From positions 62,001-126,000 of the forward strand of contig JAXMGR010000003.1 in the NCBI GenBank assembly GCA_046352935.1: a DNA stretch of 64,000 nucleotides, read 5' to 3'. This stretch comes from CAYWMY01 sp046352935 (GTDB lineage: Bacteria; Pseudomonadota; Gammaproteobacteria; Steroidobacterales; Steroidobacteraceae). A program made the translations under genes and the position numbers. Below, piece by piece: positions 63,018 through 64,000 of this stretch. Below the pieces are notes generated by a model. That model was not told the DNA's origin, did no database searches, and saw only the letters and a list, made by a program, of their open reading frames with translations. Position 1 is the first letter of the stretch. Every line of letters begins with the position of its first letter.

Positions 63018-64000
63018 TCAGGCTGCGCCGGTCGCTTCCCGGAGCAGGGCCTCGCGCAGGCGGTGCTTCTGGATCTTCGTGGACGACATCGGCCATTCGT
63101 CGACGAAGCGCACGACGCGCGGAACCTTGTAGGACGCGATGCGGCCCTTGCAGAACGCGACGATCTCCTCCCCGGTGCAGGCCGCGCCGGGCTTCAGCTG
63201 GATGAACGCGGCGGGCACTTCCGTGAGCCGCGCGTCCGGCATGCCGACGACCTGCGCGATCAGCACCGCGGGATGCGTGCACAGGTAGGACTCGATCTCG
63301 AGGGCCGCGACGTTCTCGCCGCCGACCTTGAGCATGTCCTTGATGCGACCGAGGTAGGACACGCGCCCGGCGGCATCCATCGCGCAGCGGTCGCCGGTGT
63401 GGAACCAGCCGTCCGCGTCGAAGACCTCGCGGTTCTTCTCCGGCGATTTCCAGTAACCCTCGAACACCGAGAAGCCCTTGATGGTCATCTCGCCGGGCGT
63501 GCCCGGGGCGACGGGGCGACCCGTTCCGGGATCGACGATGCGCAGCATCACGCCGGCGAGCGCTCGCCCGCAGGTCGTGGCACGCGTGTCGTCGTCCTCG
63601 TCGGCGCTGCCGTAGCAGGAGATGCCGGAAGCTTCCGTCAGCCCGTAGGCACTGATGTGGACCGCGTTGGGCACCAGCTTCATGTTCTTGCGCAGCTGGT
63701 CGGGCGGGGCGACGTTGTTGACCAGCCGCACCTGCTCGACGATCTCCGGGCGGAAGCGCGGATGCTGCGCGAGGGCCGCCATGATGGTCGGGAAGGCCGT
63801 GTACAGGAACGTGGGACGCTCGTTCTCGATGATGCGGATCGCCTCGTCCGCGTCGAAGACGACCTGCGAGAAGAAACCGGAGCCGGCCCACATGCCGGCG
63901 AGCAGCGGCATGATCGAGCTCAGATGGAACATCGGCAGCGGGTTCCACTGGCGGTCGTCGGCGGTCATGCGGAAGCGCCGGCCGATCTCCCGCGCACTGC
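63018..64000 (-). CDS. Acyl-CoA synthetase, C-terminal part (5' end outside window)
   Basis: The reading frame is open through the right edge of the window, so the true start lies outside. The visible 327 codons include NPLPMFHLSS, AYGLTEASGISCYG, GWFHTGDRCAMD, YLGRIKDMLKVGGENV and the catalytic Lys in SSTKIQKHRLRE. This is an AMP-forming acyl-CoA ligase. The ATG at 63968 is internal. It converges on the thiolase/DUF35 pair, with a 12-bp palindrome at 62971-62982 in the gap. Its substrate is unknown; side-chain activation for the neighbouring enzymes is possible. Confidence 0.88.
   Translation of the reverse strand, partial: SAREIGRRFRMTADDRQWNPLPMFHLSSIMPLLAGMWAGSGFFSQVVFDADEAIRIIENERPTFLYTAFPTIMAALAQHPRFRPEIVEQVRLVNNVAPPDQLRKNMKLVPNAVHISAYGLTEASGISCYGSADEDDDTRATTCGRALAGVMLRIVDPGTGRPVAPGTPGEMTIKGFSVFEGYWKSPEKNREVFDADGWFHTGDRCAMDAAGRVSYLGRIKDMLKVGGENVAALEIESYLCTHPAVLIAQVVGMPDARLTEVPAAFIQLKPGAACTGEEIVAFCKGRIASYKVPRVVRFVDEWPMSSTKIQKHRLREALLREATGAA

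Overview
The window is one continuous stretch of high-GC chromosome, most likely from a gammaproteobacterium or a close relative. The best taxonomic evidence is gene order. uvrC, pgsA, tRNA-Gly(GCC), tRNA-Cys(GCA) and tRNA-Leu(TAA) lie in the order known from Escherichia coli, and purB lies close to a NudJ-type Nudix gene and mnmA, as it does in enterics. hrpA, rluE, msrPQ, mazG and an acnA-type aconitase fit the same picture. Coding density is very high, many genes overlap by ATGA, GTGA or TGATG, and TTG and GTG starts are common.

Layout. 1-4 kb: 3' end of threonine synthase, a NERD-domain membrane protein and a hybrid histidine kinase. 4-6 kb: an acyl-CoA synthetase. 6-11 kb: an accessory island with a type III restriction-modification operon in which a zeta-toxin-like kinase and a 75-residue protein sit between mod and res. 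11-20 kb: a Cys/Met-metabolism PLP enzyme, TatD, a MacB-like export system (adaptor, ATPase, two permeases), a YgjP-type metallopeptidase and MsrPQ. 20-30 kb: an MgtC/DUF4010 membrane protein, a HAD phosphatase, AcnA, MnmA, a Nudix hydrolase, a DUF7931-like protein, PurB, a CoA-diphosphatase-type Nudix protein and MazG. 30-38 kb: a glycine-zipper protein, a PepSY protein, a PhoP/PhoQ-like pair and HrpA. 37.5-42 kb: a saccharopine dehydrogenase/aminoadipate-semialdehyde dehydrogenase pair and a class II DAHP synthase, then about 500 bp of structured non-coding DNA. 42-46.5 kb: RluE, a family 5 uracil-DNA glycosylase, UvrC, PgsA and the three tRNAs.

46.9-56.5 kb is a putative inositol-glycolipid or surface-glycan locus. 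It holds myo-inositol-1-phosphate synthase, a CTP:inositol-1-phosphate cytidylyltransferase-like protein, a CDP-alcohol phosphatidyltransferase, a flippase, a DUF3047 protein, a radical SAM/SPASM enzyme, a polysaccharide deacetylase and two GT4 glycosyltransferases, one resembling PimB. The first three enzymes form a coherent route to CDP-inositol and a phospho-inositol product.

56.6-61.1 kb is a four-gene, fully overlapping coenzyme F420 operon (fused FbiC, CofE, an FbiB-C-like nitroreductase and CofC) with no cofD in view. It is followed by a thiolase-like protein, its DUF35 partner and, on the other strand, the 3' part of a second acyl-CoA synthetase cut by the window edge. The candidates most worth study are the kinase-bearing type III operon with its mosaic methyltransferase, the inositol locus, the F420 operon and the structured element at 41895-41990. 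No insertion sequence, integrase, CRISPR array or rRNA gene was found.
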